The notes under the pieces are model-generated. The model searched no databases. It was given only the letters and a program-made list of their open reading frames with translations, and was not told where the DNA came from. A DNA stretch of 46,418 bases from Deltaproteobacteria bacterium (GTDB taxonomy: Bacteria > Myxococcota > XYA12-FULL-58-9 > JABJBS01). The stretch covers positions 1 to 46,418 of the forward strand of contig JABJBS010000368.1 of NCBI GenBank assembly GCA_018668695.1, written 5' to 3'. The translations under genes and the position numbers were made by a program. Shown here in pieces: positions 43,101 through 46,418 of the stretch (its first letter is position 1; every line of letters begins with the position of its first letter).

Positions 43101-46100
43101 TGCCATTGGCGTCTTCACCGCCGAAGACCATCGCATTCACTGGCTCAGGAGTCGTTGGCCCAGCAAAGATCATGTTCTCTCGCGGCTCCGGGATGAACGA
43201 AACAAATACAAAGTCTTTTCTCGCCGAAGGACCACTGCAGCCGCTGTTGCCGCCACATAGCTGTGTCCACTGCGTATAGTCGGTATCGAGTGTCCAAAGT
43301 TCGTCAGAGAGACTTCCTGATTCCACAGCCTGACCACCGAAAAGTAGATACCCTGAGAGATTGTTACTGCTCCCAAAACCGTGGCCTCTGCGTCTATCAG
43401 GCGCCGAGTTCAGACAAGTGCTTGAAGTACAAACTGAGCGCCTTAAAAAGTCACCATCATTAGAATAAGTAATGAAAATGAGGTCGTCCCCACCACCATC
43501 ACCGCCGCTCATCAACAATCCTTGATAACCAAAGGTAAATCTCGCATGAGCACGGCTTACACCCAAGCAACTGGTTCCGAGGCCGCAGTTAAGATCCCAA
43601 CCTTTGCTAACATTCAAACAAGTTTCGGTTTCTTCCAAAATAAAATCGGAATCGCATGCCCACACACAATTTCCCTCAGTTGGTTGCCCACCATTGCTGT
43701 TGTCAATTGAGACATTCTCTGAACAAACATAACCCTCTGCACAAAAATTACTGCCGTCATCAAAGCATTCCGCCTCAGCATAATAAGCCACTCCAGAGTC
43801 AGATTGTCCGTCGTCATTCTCAACGGTTACAATCAACGGAACGCCGCCAATGGCATCGCCTGCTTGCCGATCACTTACTGCTGGTAAGGTTATCGGTGGA
43901 ACAATCACTGAGAGCTGCGTTGAAGACGAGTAGGCTTGCTGAATCACCAACGGCGTACCGTTCGCCGTCACCACCGAGGATGCATCGCCTGCATTCGGAG
44001 CAAAGTTTGAACCCTTGAGCACAATGACGCCGCCCATTTGAGAGGGAACCGAGGACGGTGTGATCATTGTGATCACAGGACCCGCACCAGTATCGTCATA
44101 GCTTTCGCCGTGACACACATAGAAAACCTGATCCACTTCGCCAGCGTCCAAAGCCCCATCGCCTGCAGTCGCTCCCCCGGCTCCATCGTCAAGCCCGATG
44201 GAAATGGCATATCCGCCATAAGCACAGTTGGCACCTTCAGCTTCAGCTGCGGTGTTCATCAACGAACTGATGCCCGCAGGTCCATTACAGACGGTCTGAG
44301 AACTCACCACTTCACCAGGTACCTCTAAAGTGCCGTTCGCATTCGTATCCACACCACTGTGAACGACCACTCCACCGGTTGCACAGTTTTGACTGTCTAC
44401 CTCAAGCACAATCAAGCTGGCTGCTCCGGTGTCGCCCTGAACGCCATTACAAACCGTGGCGACTGACCATTCAGCCTCATCCAGGGTTCCGTTACCATCT
44501 GCATCAACACCGTAGTAAATATTCGAGCCACCGGTCGTGCATTCGTCGCCAGCTTCAACCACATCCACAATGGTACTCGTTCCCGTAGCGCCATTGCAGA
44601 TATAGGTCACAGTCGGGTTCTCATCTTGCTCTAAGATACCGTTACCGTTGGCGTCCAAACCCGTCTCAACCTTTTGACCGCCCGTCAAACATTGATCCCC
44701 AGGACTCTCTTCGGTCACGAAAATTAGACTGTTCAAACCAGGAGTACCCTGCGCAGCATTACAAATCGTAAACGACTGAGTTTCACCCCCATCGGCAACA
44801 CCGTTGCCGTTAGCGTCAACACCCGTGGTGATCTCAATACCACCTAGCGGACATTGTTCAGAAGGCCCCACCGGTGCATTGCTAACCAAAGCACTTGAAC
44901 CATCATCGCCCTGACAAATGTGGTCCGTGGTCGAAACCTCATCCGCGTTCAAGGTCCCGTCTCCGTTCACATCCAAGCCGGTCTCAATCTTAAAGCCGGC
45001 CACAGAACACGGCTCAGCGTTTACGGGGGTTGTTTTAATCAGGCTCGATAAACCCGCAACACCTACAGGCCCGTTACAAATTGCCTGCTCACCGGTAATT
45101 TCGCTGTTTTCTAGTAAACCAGAACCATTTGTATCGCGCCCAACTTGAACCAAGACACCGCCAGCAGAACATACTGCGGGATCTTCCCCAAGTGGCGTCG
45201 CCGTGATTAGGGAGTCATGTCCTTCACAAATCCACTGGGAAGAATCGACTTCATCTTCGGATAAATCTCCAGAAGCATTGTCATCTTGACCCGTCTTGAT
45301 TTCGACGCCGCCCTGTGGGCACTGAACAGAGTTGGTGATTGAACCTGTTTCCACGAGGACGTTTAATCCATCTGCGCCATTGCACACATACGAGATATCA
45401 AACTCTTCACCTGCATCGATAATCTCGTTGCCATTATTATCACCGGCCAAAATCAGCTTGTGGCCGCCAAAGGAACAATTATCTCCTGCGAGCTCCACAG
45501 ATATTTCGGCCAAAATGGAAATACCATCAACGCCGTGACAGACGTTCCAAGAATGCTGGTATTCAGCTGGCTGCAAGCCGGCCTCACCGTTTGTGTCTAA
45601 ACCCGAGTAGACGACATGTCCGCCGTTGGCACAGGCCTCGCCAGGGTCCAGTGTCTGCGTCTCTAAAAGCGACGCGTCGCCCTTCTCACCGTGACAAATC
45701 ATTTGCACCTGAGTTGGGTCACCGTCCATCACTTGGTCACCATCTTCATCGTATCCAATGCGAATCTCGACGCCGCCAAAAGTTGTGCAATTTTCAGATT
45801 CACCTGGACCTAGGTTTTCAGTTTCCACCACTGCGGAAAGTCCATCTTCGCCGTCGAGGGCGTCCACGCCGTTACACAGTGTATAGAAACCAATCGTAAT
45901 ATCGCTCTCATCAAGGTCGCGGTCATTGTCTACATCCCAGCCGTAATCCACGCGGTAACCGCCGTTTGCACAGTCTTCTTCGCCGGGTAAAAGCTCCGAC
46001 GGAACACCAAGGCCAGCATAACCATTCACGCCGGGCGCACCGTTGCAAATATGACTGGCCGATGGCGCAGGTTCGTCTGCCTGCGTAAGTTCACCGTCCT

Positions 46101-46418
46101 CGTCGCTATCAAATCCTGTTAATAATTCGTAACCACCGTAAGGACACAGTTCCCCTGGTTCCAGTATTGCTGAAGTGACCAAGGCCGTGAGGCCATTGGA
46201 GCCGTCCACCCCTTGACCACCATTACAAACATTACGAACAATGAGTGTTTCGGCAGATTCATCACTCAGAGTACCGTAAGGGTCTGTATCCAAACCTGTG
46301 GTAATCTTGTGACCGCCAGCAAGCCCGCAATCACCCGTTTCACTGCTTTCGATGTCTTCGATTTCAACAAGACTATTAAGCCCTGGAGCAGGCGTACAAA
46401 CATACGAAATATTCAAAA
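40105..46418 (-). CDS. Giant Cys-rich surface protein with DUF7151-like, IPT and Kelch-like repeats (5' end outside window)
   Basis: At least 2103 residues are encoded and the frame is open at the right edge, so the signal peptide is not visible. From the visible N-terminal end: 14 repeats of about 52 residues with pattern GLxSLI-EPGxxCxxGGxxIxxGxDxNxxGxLDxxE-xxxCNG, matching the domain I know as DUF7151; an IPT/TIG-like domain (ITMITPSSVPSQMGG); about five Kelch-like blades with (L/V/I)xFGG and SDELW; then several hundred residues of DUF4215-like and other Cys-rich repeats (CGDGMVQASAGEECDGG, CGGPDCGGC). It is probably secreted or surface anchored, for adhesion; the ligand is unknown. No catalytic motif is seen. 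Confidence 0.75.
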   Translation of the reverse strand, partial: LNISYVCTPAPGLNSLVEIEDIESSETGDCGLAGGHKITTGLDTDPYGTLSDESAETLIVRNVCNGGQGVDGSNGLTALVTSAILEPGELCPYGGYELLTGFDSDEDGELTQADEPAPSASHICNGAPGVNGYAGLGVPSELLPGEEDCANGGYRVDYGWDVDNDRDLDESDITIGFYTLCNGVDALDGEDGLSAVVETENLGPGESENCTTFGGVEIRIGYDEDGDQVMDGDPTQVQMICHGEKGDASLLETQTLDPGEACANGGHVVYSGLDTNGEAGLQPAEYQHSWNVCHGVDGISILAEISVELAGDNCSFGGHKLILAGDNNGNEIIDAGEEFDISYVCNGADGLNVLVETGSITNSVQCPQGGVEIKTGQDDNASGDLSEDEVDSSQWICEGHDSLITATPLGEDPAVCSAGGVLVQVGRDTNGSGLLENSEITGEQAICNGPVGVAGLSSLIKTTPVNAEPCSVAGFKIETGLDVNGDGTLNADEVSTTDHICQGDDGSSALVSNAPVGPSEQCPLGGIEITTGVDANGNGVADGGETQSFTICNAAQGTPGLNSLIFVTEESPGDQCLTGGQKVETGLDANGNGILEQDENPTVTYICNGATGTSTIVDVVEAGDECTTGGSNIYYGVDADGNGTLDEAEWSVATVCNGVQGDTGAASLIVLEVDSQNCATGGVVVHSGVDTNANGTLEVPGEVVSSQTVCNGPAGISSLMNTAAEAEGANCAYGGYAISIGLDDGAGGATAGDGALDAGEVDQVFYVCHGESYDDTGAGPVITMITPSSVPSQMGGVIVLKGSNFAPNAGDASSVVTANGTPLVIQQAYSSSTQLSVIVPPITLPAVSDRQAGDAIGGVPLIVTVENDDGQSDSGVAYYAEAECFDDGSNFCAEGYVCSENVSIDNSNGGQPTEGNCVWACDSDFILEETETCLNVSKGWDLNCGLGTSCLGVSRAHARFTFGYQGLLMSGGDGGGDDLIFITYSNDGDFLRRSVCTSSTCLNSAPDRRRGHGFGSSNNLSGYLLFGGQAVESGSLSDELWTLDTDYTQWTQLCGGNSGCSGPSARKDFVFVSFIPEPRENMIFAGPTTPEPVNAMVFGGEDANGNKLSDHWLWTRPLDANAASWQQLECQGTCPSARAGAAFFGMNSSTFYMFGGQLEDGSYSDEFWNYSEDGWQLLCGGNSGCTGAPGVRDAGMSAGSSESGAPLFYIMGGQGTNGPSDALWRLEMNPSTEAWLWSHECGSGTGCSGPSANVGNMLLGSGDGGIFMFGGETGGEVTDRVWVYNADRVDGRDHTCASFGYVGGTLGCTSGCVFDDSQCVPQPSCGDGMVQASAGEECDGGVSPNADQCQNFGLGSGSVTCGNDCRFDYSQCAYGYRCGNHEKDHPEEACDGSEDMISCRSVWEGIAGGARLGMDNMSNSPGCEDNCRLRMDFCQQNPCGNGNIDTSYISGNHSVPQVVYSEACDPGIPLSPSPNFRGMTCEDFGMAGSTLSCTSQCEIDLKNCLPYASSCLNGSTDAGSETDTDCGGSCVSCINGKTCSGDSDCQSGRCAENICTANTCNDSLKNGKETDVDCGGPDCGGCIKSQACWIDEDCSVCTTAACTATYSNQNNFRATLCEEQVCKLSNETSTCSSNGDCVSGICDLQNSGRCLAYIQDDMCESGDHEISLGDGMYECADPSADVCNGQPDTSHCFFVSGDSGLNGKCYDGSCLATCDESANCENANSVCLPTGNIGAESTAYVCVANDTFPIDNQCPTGSHEVDLGEEGYRCVPPSNYSCGGSNDGEGCSYDWAGMFLNGICVNGGCMATCGSQGLENFYSAGNREVCTNANSVCQPFGIIADTQTIGVCLPTPLTCSVVGATTSPDASCPATSFGCGSAGQCMVPSKSACETIEEGQQVFAPTGTACTVDSDLDGVEDANEAGRCVNNGDGSICLPDCSSNSCVASDSTDSNMSFCQHLDLVGMGAYTQYMTTGSTDGARADYKACLNPDAGCSSDSDCSVYSFVGCDSASNVCLTPSLSACSSGDVPGTAMQGTQCVPTNENGALGYCKEMAGPNGNSGTICLPSCTNAEGSADVSMCTTQNSTCAGISSETGTVYVCTAEGA
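42570..43560 (-). repeat. Kelch-like repeat region
   Basis: Five blade-like motifs of the type YLLFGGQ, AMVFGGE, YMFGGQ, YIMGGQ and IFMFGGE are each followed by SDxxW about 10 residues later, in keeping with a Kelch-type beta propeller. Interspersed CGGNSGCSGPS segments suggest disulfides or a low-complexity insertion. Confidence 0.65.
44095..46418 (-). repeat. Fourteen DUF7151-like coding repeats, about 156 bp each
   Basis: Each unit of about 52 residues has two Cys (GxxCxxGG and xxxCNG) separated by a DxNGNGxLDxxE segment like a calcium-binding loop. Units differ considerably in sequence and the array runs past the right edge of the window. Confidence 0.75.

Noticed and set aside
46380-46418. 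Translation start of the giant gene at the TTG at 46416
   Set aside because: The frame is open to the window edge and begins inside a DUF7151-like repeat, so the true N-terminus lies outside.

Overview
The window (46.4 kb, moderate GC, about 24 genes in short runs on both strands) looks like chromosome from a deltaproteobacterial-type predator or scavenger, most likely Myxococcota or a Bradymonadota-like lineage. The assignment rests on gene style rather than a marker. Seven proteins carry N-terminal signals ending in lipobox cysteines or are giant Cys-rich repeat proteins (Big_2, DUF4215-like, EGF, PPC, DUF7151-like and Kelch repeats). They sit among proteobacterial housekeeping genes (darP/yjgA, class I DAHP synthase, recQ, a yheU-like gene, infA, uup). 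No tRNA, rRNA, CRISPR array, insertion sequence or phage gene was seen.

Left part (1-17.3 kb): a five-Big_2 lipoprotein ending in a GH19 chitinase domain; darP; DAHP synthase; a lipoprotein with Notch-like LNR motifs and a C-terminal blue-copper (cupredoxin) domain; a free-standing copy of the domain usually fused to RluA pseudouridine synthases; recQ; a yheU-like gene coupled to a serine-hydrolase lipoprotein; an SDR; and a 1098-aa secreted protein with a transglutaminase-elicitor-like domain, two PPC domains and six EGF repeats. That last gene follows a 470-bp leader full of potential RNA structure and ends at a strong bidirectional terminator.

Central part (17.3-35.4 kb) is dominated by lipid genes. 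Two membrane fatty-acid desaturases, an esterase-like lipoprotein whose hydrolase halves are in permuted order, and a CAT/E2-like acyltransferase precede a minus-strand run: extended SDR, fatty-acyl-AMP ligase (FAAL), CFA-type methyltransferase, acyl carrier protein, and a 2343-aa polyketide synthase (KS-AT-ACP-KR-DH) fused to a PLP-dependent alpha-oxoamine synthase. I read this as a pathway for a sphingoid-like amino-alcohol lipid. FAAL would load a fatty acid on the ACP, the PKS would add two carbons and form a trans-2-enoyl thioester, the oxoamine synthase would release it by decarboxylative condensation with an amino acid, and the SDR would reduce the ketone. The parts match bacterial ceramide loci (serine palmitoyltransferase, ACP, acyl-ACP synthetase, CerR-type SDR), but with a PKS fused to the condensing enzyme. 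An AATTGGTC motif recurs upstream of both desaturases and of the FAAL operon, suggesting shared control.

Right part (35.4-46.4 kb): infA, a small DUF6787-like membrane protein, an unrecognised protein with a CNC motif, a lysophospholipid-acyltransferase-like protein, the ABC-F ATPase Uup, and a giant Cys-rich DUF7151/IPT/Kelch protein that runs off the right edge with its N-terminus missing.
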